A stretch of DNA of 64,000 nt, from contig NZ_NWTM01000005.1 of NCBI RefSeq assembly GCF_004137795.1, positions 124,001 through 188,000 on the forward strand, read 5' to 3'. The notes beneath the pieces are model-generated. The model saw nothing but the letters and a program-made list of their open reading frames with translations. It searched no databases and was not told where the DNA came from. A program made the translations under genes and the position numbers. Source of the stretch: Pectobacterium zantedeschiae (lineage in GTDB: Bacteria > Pseudomonadota > Gammaproteobacteria > Enterobacterales > Enterobacteriaceae). Shown here in pieces: positions 16,634-26,389 of the stretch; positions within the stretch are counted from its first letter, which is position 1; each line of letters opens with the position of its first letter.

Positions 16634-17548
16634 TTAGCTCTCTTTCTTATTACACATCGGGAAACCCAGAGCCTCACGAGAGGCGTAATAGGCTTCCGCA
16701 ACCGCTTTTGTCAGGGTACGAATACGCAGAATGTAGCGCTGACGCTCGGTAACCGAGATCGCTTTACGCGCATCCAACAGGTTAAAGCTGTGCGCCGCTT
16801 TCAAAATGCGTTCGTAAGCCGGTAAAGGCAGCGGTTTTTCCAGCGCCAGCAGGTGCTGCGCTTCTTTCTCATATTGCTCGAAACAGCTGAACAGGAAATC
16901 GACATCAGCGTGTTCAAAGTTGTAGGTCGATTGCTCGACTTCGTTTTGATGGAACACGTCACCGTAGGTGGTTTTACCTAACGGGCCATCGCTCCAGACC
17001 AAATCGTAAACGCTATCAACGCCCTGAATGTACATCGCCAGACGTTCCAGGCCGTAGGTGATCTCACCAGTTACGGGTTTACATTCCAAACCGCCAACCT
17101 GCTGGAAGTAGGTGAACTGCGTGACTTCCATACCATTCAACCAGACTTCCCAGCCCAAACCCCAGGCGCCCAGCGTCGGGTTTTCCCAGTTGTCTTCCAC
17201 GAAGCGAATATCGTGAATGGTCGGATCCATGCCCAGCTCTTTCAGAGAGCCGAGATACAGCTCCTGAATATTCTCCGGTGATGGCTTAATGACGACTTGA
17301 AACTGGTAATAGTGCTGTAAGCGGTTCGGGTTTTCGCCGTAGCGCCCATCGGTCGGACGACGGGAGGGCTGCACATAGGCGGCAGCCATTGGCTCCGGCC
17401 CCAGTGCCCGCAGGCAGGTCATAGGATGTGAAGTGCCTGCGCCGACTTCCATGTCCAATGGTTGAACAATGGTGCAGCCCTGGCGAGCCCAATAATCCTG
17501 TAACGTCAGGATCAGGCCCTGGAAGGTCTTGGTATCAAACTTTTGCAT
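16634..17548 (-). CDS. glyQ: Glycine--tRNA ligase alpha subunit
   Basis: Catalytic alpha subunit of glycyl-tRNA synthetase (class II), forming glycyl-adenylate and charging tRNA(Gly). 304 residues starting [20 protein letters not shown], with the family motifs [34 protein letters not shown] and the class II region [12 protein letters not shown] start at ATG 17548, which matches the E. coli N-terminus; the upstream in-frame extension to 17665 is not supported. First gene of glyQS. I saw no obvious glycine riboswitch in the 126 bp upstream. Confidence 0.98.
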   Translation of the reverse strand: MQKFDTKTFQGLILTLQDYWARQGCTIVQPLDMEVGAGTSHPMTCLRALGPEPMAAAYVQPSRRPTDGRYGENPNRLQHYYQFQVVIKPSPENIQELYLGSLKELGMDPTIHDIRFVEDNWENPTLGAWGLGWEVWLNGMEVTQFTYFQQVGGLECKPVTGEITYGLERLAMYIQGVDSVYDLVWSDGPLGKTTYGDVFHQNEVEQSTYNFEHADVDFLFSCFEQYEKEAQHLLALEKPLPLPAYERILKAAHSFNLLDARKAISVTERQRYILRIRTLTKAVAEAYYASREALGFPMCNKKES

Positions 17549-17674
17549 GTTGGATTCGCGTGCGATACAAGTGGATTTATAAGGAATGCGCCAGTATACC
17601 CTCTGACCGCAAGATATACAGCCAGAATGCGGTAACAAGTGCAAATCCCCGTCATCATCTTTCAAATTCCGAGA

Positions 17675-18481
17675 TCATCCGGAAAAAACGGTCTGCAACA
17701 TCTTCAGGCTCAGCAGCAGTAACAATGCCGCAAAGGCCTTTTTCAGCGTGGCAACAGGCAGACGGTGCGCCAGACGCGCACCGACAGGCGCAGTGAAGAA
17801 GCTGACGGCAGAAATCAAGAGAACAGCAGGGAGAGAAACATAGCCGACGCTGTAATCAGGCAGTCCGTTCGTCGACCAGCCGTTGATCATGTAGCCCAGC
17901 GCACCGGAAAGGGCAATAGGTAGCCCAACTGCCGCCGACGTGCCAATCGCCTGCTGAATACGTACGTTACACCATGTCAGGAACGGCACCGTGAGCGATC
18001 CACCGCCGATGGCCACGAGCGCCGAAATACTGCCGATCACCAGCCCTGCGAACGAAATGCCTGCCGTGCCCGGCAACTGGCGCTGCGGTTTTGGCTTGAT
18101 ATTCAACACCATTTGCAGCGAAACGTAGGCCATAAAGCAGGAAAAAAAGATTGCCAGCGTCCGCGTCGGCAACAGCGTCGCCAGCCAGGTAGCAGCGAAT
18201 GTCCCGAGCAGGATGGCAGGCGTAATCCGCACCACCACAGACCACAGCACCGCCTGATGCTGATGGTGGGTACGCAGGCTGGAAATTGCCGTGACGACAA
18301 TCGCCGCCATTGACGTTCCCAACGCCATATGCACCAAATGCGTATTATCTACCCCCTGTGCGGCAAACAGCGCCGTCAGCACCGGCACCATAATGCCGCC
18401 GCCGCCGATGCCCAATAACCCCGCCATAAACCCCACTACCGCGCCTAATGCCAAATAGGCTGCTATCCACTCCACTGCCAT
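17675..18481 (-). CDS. TSUP (TauE/SafE) family permease
   Basis: Inner-membrane transporter of the sulfite exporter TauE/SafE family (TSUP), members of which move sulfite, sulfoacetate or other small anions. 268 residues, almost entirely hydrophobic, with about eight membrane helices and the family glycine-rich repeats GLLGIGGGGIMVPVL near the N-terminus and ALVAIGGGSLTVPFLTW in the second half, typical of the internal duplication. It lies upstream of glyQ on the same strand with a 126-bp gap, so probably separate. The substrate cannot be inferred. Confidence 0.9.
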   Translation of the reverse strand: MAVEWIAAYLALGAVVGFMAGLLGIGGGGIMVPVLTALFAAQGVDNTHLVHMALGTSMAAIVVTAISSLRTHHQHQAVLWSVVVRITPAILLGTFAATWLATLLPTRTLAIFFSCFMAYVSLQMVLNIKPKPQRQLPGTAGISFAGLVIGSISALVAIGGGSLTVPFLTWCNVRIQQAIGTSAAVGLPIALSGALGYMINGWSTNGLPDYSVGYVSLPAVLLISAVSFFTAPVGARLAHRLPVATLKKAFAALLLLLSLKMLQTVFSG

Positions 18482-18749
18482 TCCCTGTTCCCCTGTTTAT
18501 GCTTTTCTTATGATCAATGAACAGCCTTGAGCTAATAAACAGCCTTGAGCTGTTGGCAAAACATTATTCACGATTCCACGACGACTTTCTGCCCCATCCG
18601 CACACGACCTTTCATATCTGCGAGCACGTTCGCAAAATGCTGGTTGCATATACAGCACCGTAAATGCCATGATCGACCACATTGCGACAGACCGCCTTAC
18701 CATGAACGGTACGCAAACACTAACGGCACAACCGAATCAGGAGAAAGGT

Positions 18750-19313
18750 ATGCAACGCTGCGGCTGGGTTACTCAAGACACCTTATATCAGGATTACCAC
18801 GATAACGAGTGGGGGAAACCCTGTACTGATAGCCAGAAACTGTTTGAGCTACTGTGTCTGGAGGGCCAGCAGGCGGGCCTTTCCTGGATAACTGTCCTGA
18901 AAAAACGCGAAAACTATCGCCGTTGCTTCCACCAGTTTCATCCTGAGCAGGTGGCGAAAATGACGCAGGATGACGTGGATCGGTTAGTGCAGGACAGCGG
19001 TATTATCCGCCATCGAGGGAAAATCGAGGCGATCATTACCAACGCAAAAGTGTGGGTGGCGATGGAAAGTCAGGGAGAGAGTTTCTCGCACTTCATTTGG
19101 TCTTTTGTCGAACACCAGCCGCGTCTCAATCACCCCGCTTCACTTGCAGACGTCCCTGCCAAAACGGACGTTTCAGATGCCATGTCGAAAGCCCTGAAGA
19201 AACGCGGCTTCAAATTTATCGGTTCGACCATCTGTTATGCTTTCATGCAGGCAGGAGGATTGGTCAACGACCATGTCACTGACTGTTTTTGTCATCAGGA
19301 AAGCACATCATGA
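18750..19313 (+). CDS. tag: DNA-3-methyladenine glycosylase I
   Basis: Removes 3-methyladenine from alkylated DNA, starting base excision repair; constitutive. 187 residues, the length of E. coli Tag, beginning MQRCGWVTQD with Cys4 and His17 as the first zinc ligands, then YHDNEWG and the conserved LEGQQAGLSWITVLKKRE, GIIRHRGKI and SKALKKRGFKFIGSTICYAFMQA segments; the C-terminal GLVNDHVTDC supplies the other zinc ligands. The ATG at 18750 follows CAGGAGAAAGGT, a strong ribosome binding site; earlier in-frame starts are not supported. The stop overlaps the start of yiaC (ATGA), as in the tag-yiaC pair of E. coli. Confidence 0.97.
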   Translation: MQRCGWVTQDTLYQDYHDNEWGKPCTDSQKLFELLCLEGQQAGLSWITVLKKRENYRRCFHQFHPEQVAKMTQDDVDRLVQDSGIIRHRGKIEAIITNAKVWVAMESQGESFSHFIWSFVEHQPRLNHPASLADVPAKTDVSDAMSKALKKRGFKFIGSTICYAFMQAGGLVNDHVTDCFCHQESTS

Positions 19314-19741
19314 TCCGCCCTTACCGCGGCCTCGATCTTGCACCATTGATGCAGCTCTGGTTAAAAAGCACCATTCTCGCGCATCCCTTCATTCGTGAAG
19401 ATTACTGGCAAGAAAGTGCCACTGTGGTGCGTGAAGTCTATATCCCTCAATCACAAACCTGGGTTTATGAAGAGCAAGGAAGTCTTATCGGCTTTATCAG
19501 CGTGCTGGAAGGACGGTTTATCGGTGCGCTGTTTGTGGAACAAACCTATTACGGCAAACAGATTGGCGCAGCGCTAATCCAACATGTTCAAGCACAGTTC
19601 CCTTTACTCAGCCTGGAAGTGTACCAACTGAATACGCGCGCCTGCCGGTTCTACCATAAACAGGGTTTTGTCGTTGTTGAGGAAAACGTCAATCAGGATA
19701 CACAAGCTACCGCGCTGATCATGCAGTGGGCTAACGAGTGA
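19310..19741 (+). CDS. yiaC: YiaC-like GNAT N-acetyltransferase
   Basis: GNAT-fold acetyltransferase using acetyl-CoA; E. coli YiaC is a protein lysine acetyltransferase. 143 residues beginning MIRPYRGLDLAPLMQLWLKST, with the acetyl-CoA loop region FVEQTYYGKQIGAALIQHVQ and the C-terminal LEVYQLNTRACRFYHKQGF. The acyl-CoA-binding glycine pattern of the family (xxGxGxG/A) is weaker here (YYGKQIGAA). The ATG overlaps the tag stop by 4 bases and follows CAGGAAAG inside tag, so the two are translationally coupled. An adjacent hairpin overlaps its stop codon. Confidence 0.88.
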   Translation: MIRPYRGLDLAPLMQLWLKSTILAHPFIREDYWQESATVVREVYIPQSQTWVYEEQGSLIGFISVLEGRFIGALFVEQTYYGKQIGAALIQHVQAQFPLLSLEVYQLNTRACRFYHKQGFVVVEENVNQDTQATALIMQWANE

Positions 19742-19765
19742 GGGAGCAGTAAATACCGCTCCCTC
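19740..19765 (+). terminator. Hairpin overlapping the yiaC stop codon
   Basis: GAGGGAGC / GCTCCCTC, 8-bp perfect stem with a 10-nt loop; the 5' arm begins in the yiaC TGA. Only a short T stretch follows, so the terminator call is tentative. Confidence 0.55.
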
Positions 19766-19807
19766 TGGTTAAATGGATCACCTCTGAGCTATCGGCTCAA
19801 CGGGATG

Positions 19808-21769
19808 TCAAAACGTTGTCCAGTTATCGTTCCCGTTATCCCGCGACGCTAGCGTCGGCAGACGAGCCGTCGCCTTATTACCCGAATTTGGATTACTGCT
19901 GTTCAAACCTTGCAGACTTGCCAGCCCCGCAACATCCTTATCGGATATGCGGAAAACCGACATCAGTTTTGCCAACTTCGACGCTTGTTCTTGCAACGAG
20001 TTTGCCGCAGCCGAAGATTCACTCACCATCGAGGCGTTCTGCTGGATAGTCGTATCCATTTCAGCCACCGCACTACCAATTTGTGCAATACCGCGACTCT
20101 GCTCATCCGATGCTGAGGAGATTTCTCCCATGATGTCATTCACACGGTTCACGGAAGCCACAATGTCATCCATGGTCGTTCCCGCCCGAGAAACCAGTTC
20201 AGCCCCTGCATCCACGCGAGAAGCCGATTCAGAGATCAGGCTTTCGATCTCTTTTGCCGCCTGAGAACTGCGCTGAGCAAGACTACGAACTTCACTGGCG
20301 ACCACTGCAAATCCCCGCCCTTGCTCACCGGCTCGTGCCGCTTCCACGGCCGCATTCAATGCCAGAATATTGGTCTGGAAGGCGATGCTATTAATCACTG
20401 TCGTGATATCAGAGATCTTCTTCGAACTCCCTGAAATATCGCTCATGGTATTAATCACGCGATTAATAATATCCCCGCCGCGGTTGGCATTGGTGGAGGC
20501 TTCTCCGGCAATCTGGCTGGCATGCCGCGCATTTTCGGCGTTGTTCTTCACGGTAGCCGTTAACTCTTCCATACTGGCCGCCGTTTCTACAATCGCCGCC
20601 GATTGCTGTTCGGTACGCGATGACAAATCATTATTGCCCGATGCAATATCAGCGGACGCACTCTCAACGCTATATACGCTCTGACGAATATCCGTCATTA
20701 AATGACGTAATTTCTCCGTCATCACCATCATGGCCGCCGTTAATTGCCCCAGCTCATCATGCCGTTCCACCGTGATATTCGCAGAGAGATCGCCACCAGC
20801 GATCCGTTCCGCCAATTTCAGGTTGGTGATAATGGGTCGGGTAATTTGTCGCGTGACAGACCAGGCGATCAGTAGACCGAAGACGATGGCAATCGCCCCT
20901 AAAACCAGTGTTTGCAGTACAGAGCTATTGATAATGTCATCATTCTTCGCGCCGAGCTTTTGCAGAATACTGCCGATGTCGCTCGTCATTTTGTCCCCAG
21001 TTGCCCGGAACTTCACATCTGTGGTTTTTAACTGCCCCAACCGCCCGTAATACTGTTCTGCCGTTTGATGATAATTCTCAAATGCCTGCCAAAACGAATC
21101 GACTACGCGACGGCGATCGCCACTGACCGACGATGCCAGCGCATCATAGGATGTCTTCGATTCGGCATAGACCTGTTTCTGTGCATTAAACGCGGCTTCG
21201 CTATTCTCTCTTTGTAAGGTGTAGGTACTGTTGACCAGTTTCAGAAACAGCAGCGAGAGGGATTCCTTCTGCATAGACAACGCATTTTCATCTGCGCCGA
21301 TGGGGAAGTTGGTCATAAATGCCGTTAGTGCATCAGCGGCATTCATCTGGCTGATTTTCTTTGCCGTCTCGATCACCGCGTTTGCGGCGGATTTCATGCT
21401 ATTCAGGTCGGTATCATAATTCACAAAATCCTGATCAAGATTACTAAAATCAGAGAGATAAATTTCTTCCCACGTTAGCGCTTTCGCTTTTTCTTTTTGC
21501 TGATTTGCCTGACTAATGTAGGTATTAAGGTTCTTGATATTGTCATCCGCAAAGGTGAATGAATACTTTACTCTCGCCATTTTTGACTGATCGAGATAAT
21601 GATTCATTTCATTCAAAATTGTCGTTTTAACATACAGATCGTGAATGATGAAAAAACGTACAGCACCAACACCAGACGCGATCATTACCAACAACAGGAC
21701 GATACCGAAACCGCCATACAGCTTATGAGAAACCTTGAAGTTACTCATAATCCTGGTAAAAAAATGCAT
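19808..21769 (-). CDS. Methyl-accepting chemotaxis protein with NWxTF tail
   Basis: Inner-membrane chemoreceptor. About 653 residues: membrane helix near the N-terminus ([20 protein letters not shown]), a long helical periplasmic sensor of about 260 residues, second membrane helix ([20 protein letters not shown]), HAMP domain, and a signalling domain with the [20 protein letters not shown] tip, nearly identical to that of the receptor at 3710. Unlike that one it ends DNWTTF, the NWxTF pentapeptide that tethers CheR and CheB, so it can be methylated efficiently. ATG 21769 with GGGGG upstream is chosen; ATGs at 21781 and 21748 are possible. A FliA-type promoter lies upstream. Confidence 0.93.
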   Translation of the reverse strand: MHFFTRIMSNFKVSHKLYGGFGIVLLLVMIASGVGAVRFFIIHDLYVKTTILNEMNHYLDQSKMARVKYSFTFADDNIKNLNTYISQANQQKEKAKALTWEEIYLSDFSNLDQDFVNYDTDLNSMKSAANAVIETAKKISQMNAADALTAFMTNFPIGADENALSMQKESLSLLFLKLVNSTYTLQRENSEAAFNAQKQVYAESKTSYDALASSVSGDRRRVVDSFWQAFENYHQTAEQYYGRLGQLKTTDVKFRATGDKMTSDIGSILQKLGAKNDDIINSSVLQTLVLGAIAIVFGLLIAWSVTRQITRPIITNLKLAERIAGGDLSANITVERHDELGQLTAAMMVMTEKLRHLMTDIRQSVYSVESASADIASGNNDLSSRTEQQSAAIVETAASMEELTATVKNNAENARHASQIAGEASTNANRGGDIINRVINTMSDISGSSKKISDITTVINSIAFQTNILALNAAVEAARAGEQGRGFAVVASEVRSLAQRSSQAAKEIESLISESASRVDAGAELVSRAGTTMDDIVASVNRVNDIMGEISSASDEQSRGIAQIGSAVAEMDTTIQQNASMVSESSAAANSLQEQASKLAKLMSVFRISDKDVAGLASLQGLNSSNPNSGNKATARLPTLASRDNGNDNWTTF

Positions 21770-21837
21770 TTTTGCCCCCATTAACACTACCAATGTCTAA
21801 AACATCACCATGTCAAAAAACATCCCCGTAAATAGCA

Positions 21838-21865
21838 TTATCGGTTTTTTGTAGTCATTGCTTTA
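21838..21865 (-). promoter_or_regulatory. FliA (sigma-28) promoter for the second chemoreceptor
   Basis: On the minus strand TAAAGCAA, 12 nt, ACCGATAA: TAAA to CCGATAA spacing is one base longer than optimal. It lies about 70 bp before the chemoreceptor start and supports expression with the flagellar regulon. Confidence 0.65.
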
Positions 21866-22132
21866 TCAAAAAATGAGTGATAGTAATCACAAAGGAAATA
21901 TATTAATCAAGCCATCATGAAAAATGTCATTCCCGTCGCGTTGCGGGGCATTTGCACGCGGAGGTGAACGGGCTGTCGCGATCGTTCACCACAACAATCG
22001 TGCAAACTCCCTATTCATCGTGGTTAACCTTGGGCAGATGCAGGGGCAGTATTGCTTGCAGTCTCTCGCCAGCTACGCGATTATTTGATGAGCTATTTCT
22101 ACGTTAACTTCCTTAATCTGCTGGAGTTTGTG
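21866..22132. other. Gap between the second chemoreceptor and ghrB
   Basis: The divergent interval contains the FliA promoter on the left and an inverted repeat GGTGAACG (21963-21970) / CGTTCACC (21983-21990) with a 12-nt spacer, which could be an operator or a leader hairpin of ghrB. No gene is seen. Confidence 0.5.
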
Positions 22133-23095
22133 ATGAAACCTAGCGTTATCCTGTATAAAAAAGTGGCTGACGATCTGCGTGCTCGTTTAGACCAACACTT
22201 CACCGTCACTGAACTTGACGCCTTTCCCGCTCTCGACCATCCCGCTCTGGCAGCCGCCGAAGGCATTATTGGTTCCGGCGGCAAAGTCGATAAAGATTTC
22301 CTGCAACACGCCCCGCGTTTACGCGCGGCTTCCACCATTTCTGTCGGTTACGACACCTTTAACGTCGACGCGCTAAATGAAAAAGGGGTGATTCTCATGC
22401 ATACCCCGACCGTGCTAACGGAAACGGTGGCGGATACGGTTCTGGCACTGATGCTCGCCAGCGCTCGTCGGGTCGTGGAAGTGGCTGAGCGGGTCAAAGC
22501 AGGCGAATGGAAAGAAGGTGTCGGCAGCGACTGGTTTGGCACCGATGTTCACCATAAAACCATCGGTATTCTGGGCATGGGGCGCATCGGTCTGGCCGTC
22601 GCACAGCGTGCCCATTTTGGTTTCAGCATGCCGGTACTGTACAACGCACGCCGCCATCACTCTGAAGCGGAAGAACGCTTTAATGCCCGCTACAGCGATC
22701 TCGATACATTATTAGCCGAATCTGATTTCCTCTGTATCACACTGCCGCTGACGGCAGAAACACACCATCTCATTGGCCGTGAACAGCTGGCAAAAATGAA
22801 GCCCAGCGCTATTTTGATCAATATCGGTCGTGGTGCCGTCGTGGATGAAGACGCGCTAACGGAAGCATTAGTGAAAGGGACAATTCAGGGCGCAGGCCTG
22901 GATGTTTTTGTCAAAGAGCCGTTGCCTGTCGATTCTCCACTGCTGGATTTACCTAACGTCGTGGCGCTGCCACATATCGGTTCTGCCACGCACGAAACGC
23001 GCTACGATATGGCCGCCTGTGCCGTCGATAATCTGATTGCCGCCCTGAGCGGTCAGGTAAAAGAAAACTGCGTGAATCCGCAGGTTTTGAAGTAG
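22133..23095 (+). CDS. ghrB: Glyoxylate/hydroxypyruvate reductase B
   Basis: NAD(P)H-dependent 2-hydroxyacid dehydrogenase reducing glyoxylate, hydroxypyruvate and 2-ketogluconate; cytosolic. 320 residues beginning [11 protein letters not shown], with the dinucleotide motif [13 protein letters not shown], the conserved [15 protein letters not shown], and the catalytic triad region: Arg in [13 protein letters not shown], Glu in DVFVKEPL, His in [12 protein letters not shown]. The ATG at 22133 follows CTGGAG; the in-frame extension back to 22052 is rejected. A 2-ketogluconate or hydroxypyruvate role would fit growth on plant carbon sources. Confidence 0.96.
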   Translation: MKPSVILYKKVADDLRARLDQHFTVTELDAFPALDHPALAAAEGIIGSGGKVDKDFLQHAPRLRAASTISVGYDTFNVDALNEKGVILMHTPTVLTETVADTVLALMLASARRVVEVAERVKAGEWKEGVGSDWFGTDVHHKTIGILGMGRIGLAVAQRAHFGFSMPVLYNARRHHSEAEERFNARYSDLDTLLAESDFLCITLPLTAETHHLIGREQLAKMKPSAILINIGRGAVVDEDALTEALVKGTIQGAGLDVFVKEPLPVDSPLLDLPNVVALPHIGSATHETRYDMAACAVDNLIAALSGQVKENCVNPQVLK

Positions 23096-23146
23096 GCCAT
23101 GACACTATTATTGTTATAAGCGTTTACGTTCAAAACGCCCTTCACA

Positions 23147-23178
23147 CTCCAGCAACGATGTTTGCTACGTTGCTGGAG
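23147..23178 (+). terminator. Hairpin downstream of ghrB
   Basis: CTCCAGCAACG / CGTTGCTGGAG, perfect 11-bp stem with a 10-nt loop, between convergent ghrB and the serine hydrolase gene. A T6 run occurs only about 20 bp later, so termination is plausible but not classical. Confidence 0.55.
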
Positions 23179-23200
23179 ACGTGCGGGTGGCAGCGATTTT

Positions 23201-24403
23201 TTAAACTTTACACACACCTTGATAATGCATTGCCTGACCAATACGCGAGATCAGTGTATGTCCGAGGTTATTGTCCCAATTGAAGCTGTTTTGCAGTACG
23301 ACTACGGCAATGCGGTTGTGGCGATCTAACCCGATATAACTTGAATAACCACCAATGTATCCCACCTGATAGGTAATATGTTGTGTACCTATCTCATCGG
23401 TGATCCAAGCAATATTGGCAGCCTGTTTGGTACGGTTGTAATACGTCTTCATCGAATCGTTTATGGCTTCGTCCAGCGCGTAATAACCTGTCGGATAAAT
23501 ATGCGCACGGGCAAATTTCAACAGATCGTTAGCACTGGTGTACAAACTGGCGGCACCTACCATATTGGAAGAAAAGTGCCAGTCAGGTATCGGCTTACCA
23601 CGCATAATAAATTTAGGTTGATCGCCAGCATGGCCAATCGCTCTATAAGAAAAACGCGTTAATTTCTGTGGGGTAAAACTGGTGTTTTCCAGTCTTAGCG
23701 GCTCGATAATGGTTTCATTCACCAACTGATCAATGGATTCCCCCGTTTTCAACTGTAAGACATACCCCAGAATGGCATAGCCAAGATTAGAATACATGGG
23801 CGTAGGATTGGGCGGCGCTGTAAAGTCAGCCAGATAATTCAATACCCGATCGTCATCCAATTGCGTATAGAAATTATTTCCGGTAAAGAGATACTCGGCA
23901 AAAAGCCCCAGCATCTGCATATCCATCATCTGACGAGGTAAGCCCGACGTGTGGGTAACCAGCTGTAGTAACGTGATCTTTTTTGCGCTATCACTTAAAA
24001 CAACCTGAGTAGGTAGGAGTTCTTCGAGCGTATTTTCCCAGCGCAATATCCCCCTCTTCACCAGAATACCCGTGGTTTCCGCCATAAACCCTTTACTCAC
24101 CGACCCAACGGCAAAAAGGGTATCTCCCGTAATAGGGTAACGGTGATGGCTATCTGTAAAACCATATCCCCAACTACGCATGGTTCCGTCAGCAGTTAAC
24201 ACCCCGACGACAAGACCCGGTATCGCTTTTTGTTTAAGATAAGGAACGGCCAGACGATCGACCTCAGCAGTTAAATTTTGATAGCAAGCAAGCCGCAACA
24301 CATCAGCATCAGATTCATCAATAGACATATTTGATAATGCACCACACCCTGAAAGCATCAATAATGTTGCCGTGCCCAGCACAAGTCGAAAGCATAAGTG
24401 CAT
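23201..24403 (-). CDS. Class C beta-lactamase-family serine hydrolase lipoprotein
   Basis: Predicted periplasmic lipoprotein of the AmpC/penicillin-binding-protein-like serine hydrolase superfamily; substrate unknown (peptidase, esterase or similar). In 400 residues: signal peptide with lipobox LSGC (Cys20), the nucleophile motif S101-V-S-K104 in LFAVGSVSKGF, and Y204-S-N206 in PMYSNLGYAILGY. A clear third KTG-type motif is not obvious; HITYQVGYIGGYSS near the C-terminus may replace it. It is divergent from the ABC transporter operon at 24726. There is no reason to call it a true beta-lactamase. Confidence 0.85.
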   Translation of the reverse strand: MHLCFRLVLGTATLLMLSGCGALSNMSIDESDADVLRLACYQNLTAEVDRLAVPYLKQKAIPGLVVGVLTADGTMRSWGYGFTDSHHRYPITGDTLFAVGSVSKGFMAETTGILVKRGILRWENTLEELLPTQVVLSDSAKKITLLQLVTHTSGLPRQMMDMQMLGLFAEYLFTGNNFYTQLDDDRVLNYLADFTAPPNPTPMYSNLGYAILGYVLQLKTGESIDQLVNETIIEPLRLENTSFTPQKLTRFSYRAIGHAGDQPKFIMRGKPIPDWHFSSNMVGAASLYTSANDLLKFARAHIYPTGYYALDEAINDSMKTYYNRTKQAANIAWITDEIGTQHITYQVGYIGGYSSYIGLDRHNRIAVVVLQNSFNWDNNLGHTLISRIGQAMHYQGVCKV

Positions 24404-24725
24404 AATAAAAAATTTCTTAATTTGAATAGAAAAACGTTAAATTTTTTCGATCTTAAGAGGTCAGCTCAAAAAGCACTATAAATATATTTACCCCGCATAA
24501 ATATGTCCCAATACATTAACGTTATTCCCTTTCTTTCTACCCAAAACTGGATAACCAATACCGGTATTGTTCTTTGCTGTTTCCTACCGCCTATGGAAGT
24601 ATCGGCTGTAACGAACGGTTAACGTTTCCTGCTTTACCTCCCCGTTTCAGGACGTAATCGATCCGCGTATTCACCTGATAAACCAATAAATTTAATAAAA
24701 ACCATCACATGTAGGGACAATCATC
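24404..24725. promoter_or_regulatory. Divergent control region with a 14-bp palindrome
   Basis: Between the serine hydrolase and the ABC operon. It is AT-rich on the left and contains the perfect palindrome CAATACCGGTATTG (24556-24569), a possible operator. No conserved promoter pair was picked with confidence. Confidence 0.45.
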
Positions 24726-26363
24726 GTGGCGACTTTTTTGCATCCTCATCAGAAACTCACTATTTTTGCCTCGCTGCTCCTTCTGGGCGGTGCGGTGAGC
24801 GTACAAGCGGCGAACGACGCACCGAAAATCGGCGGTACGCTGGTTTATCTGGAACAGCAGGCGCACACCAATCTCTATACGCCAGCGGGCGGTTTTTACC
24901 CGAACGGCGGCATTCTTAACCAAATTACCGATAAGCTGACGTATCAAAATCCAGAAACGCTGGAAATCGAACCGTGGGTTGCAGAATCCTGGACCATCAA
25001 CGCGGATAACACCGAATACACCTTCAAAATTCGCCCCGGCGTCAGCTTCTCTGATGGCACACCGCTGGATGCCAACGCGGTAGCGAAAAACTTCGATACT
25101 TATGGTCTAGGGAACACTGCGCTCAACCAGCCAGTTTCGGAAGTCATCAACAATTACCTGCGTAGTGAAGTTATCGATCCGTTGACGGTGAAATTTTATT
25201 TTAAGAAGCCTTCACCGGGCTTCTTGCAAGGCACCTCAGCGATCGGTTCTGGTTTGGTTTCTCTCAGTACGCTTGGACGCAATTTCAATCAGTTAGGCAA
25301 TGCTAAAAACATTATTGGCTCCGGCCCATTCGTGGTGAGCAGCGAGAAGCTGGGACGCGAACTGAAGCTGACGGCCCGTAAGGATTACAACTGGGCTCCG
25401 GTTAAATCAAAGCATCAGGGGCGTGCCTATCTGGATGGCATTACCTATCTGGTCACCCCAGAAGACAGCGTGCGTATCGGCGCGTTGGTCTCTGGTCAGG
25501 CTGACTTCATTCGTCAGATTCAAGCCTACGATGAAAAGCGGGTACAAAGTCAGGGTTTCAGCCTTTATGCACCGCCTACGCGCGGCGTCAATAATAGCGT
25601 GGTTTTCCGCCCGGATAACCCACTGGTAGCGGATATCCGCGTGCGTAAGGCGCTGCTACACGCCACCAACACCAAAGAGATCATTGATACGCTGTTCTCT
25701 GAAAACTATCCACAGGCAACCTCACCGCTGGCCAAAACTGCCGCAGGCTATGTCGACCTCTCCAACAAGCTGACGTTTGATCCCGCACAGGCTAACAAGC
25801 TGCTAGATGAAGCAGGCTGGAAAACCGGCCCACAAGGATTACGGCAAAAAGATGGCAAAACGCTGGAATTGACCGCCTATGAATCGCTGCCGCAGCCGCA
25901 GAACAAAGAAACTCTGCAACTCGTTTCTCAGCAATGGGCAAAAGTCGGCGTGAAGCTGAATGTGCTAGCGGGAGATGCGGGCAGTAAAACCGTGGATAGC
26001 CTCGATCCGCTAAAAACCGGTGTGGCACCAGCAATGGTCGGACGCGCCGATCCAGATGTGCTGAAAAGCCAGTATTACCCGACTGTACGCAACGTTCTGC
26101 TGCAAAAAGGTGGCTCCAGCGACAAGGTGAAGGACTTTGTTGACCCGCATCTGAATACGCTGCTGGATGGCATCGCCGCAGAAACCGACCGCAGCAAGCG
26201 GCTGACGCTGGTGGGAGAAGTACAGGGCTACCTGATCGATCAGGCCTACGTCATCCCCATTTTTGAAGAACCGCAGGTGTTTGCTGGCGCCCCCACAACA
26301 AAAGGCATCGCGTTTGAAGCCGTTGGTCGCCCCAGCTTTTACAACACCTGGCTGGATAAGTAA
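24726..26363 (+). CDS. ABC transporter substrate-binding protein, family 5
   Basis: Periplasmic solute-binding component of an ABC importer of the peptide/opine/nickel class. 545 residues: signal peptide of about 28 residues ending in VSVQAAND, followed by the family pattern GGTLVYLEQQAHTNLYTPAG, then WTINADNTEYTFKIRPGVSFSDGTPLDANAV, the standard signature of this family. The GTG start is preceded by TAGGGA. First gene of a six-gene operon with spacings of 26 bp or less; the downstream oxygenase and peroxidase-like genes suggest a substrate other than plain peptide. Confidence 0.9.
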   Translation: MATFLHPHQKLTIFASLLLLGGAVSVQAANDAPKIGGTLVYLEQQAHTNLYTPAGGFYPNGGILNQITDKLTYQNPETLEIEPWVAESWTINADNTEYTFKIRPGVSFSDGTPLDANAVAKNFDTYGLGNTALNQPVSEVINNYLRSEVIDPLTVKFYFKKPSPGFLQGTSAIGSGLVSLSTLGRNFNQLGNAKNIIGSGPFVVSSEKLGRELKLTARKDYNWAPVKSKHQGRAYLDGITYLVTPEDSVRIGALVSGQADFIRQIQAYDEKRVQSQGFSLYAPPTRGVNNSVVFRPDNPLVADIRVRKALLHATNTKEIIDTLFSENYPQATSPLAKTAAGYVDLSNKLTFDPAQANKLLDEAGWKTGPQGLRQKDGKTLELTAYESLPQPQNKETLQLVSQQWAKVGVKLNVLAGDAGSKTVDSLDPLKTGVAPAMVGRADPDVLKSQYYPTVRNVLLQKGGSSDKVKDFVDPHLNTLLDGIAAETDRSKRLTLVGEVQGYLIDQAYVIPIFEEPQVFAGAPTTKGIAFEAVGRPSFYNTWLDK

Positions 26364-26389
26364 CACAGAAGAGAAGGGAGGAGATCATT

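Noticed and set aside
17549-17674. Glycine riboswitch upstream of glyQ
   Set aside because: I looked for a tandem-aptamer-like pattern in the 126-bp gap; it is too short and shows no such structure.
18520-18552. Direct repeat AACAGCCTTGAGCT / ACAGCCTTGAGCT near 18520-18552
   Set aside because: Two short adjacent copies only; looks like a local duplication without known function.
23201-24403. Antibiotic resistance beta-lactamase
   Set aside because: Lipoprotein with only two of the three usual motifs clear; the family mostly contains hydrolases other than beta-lactamases.
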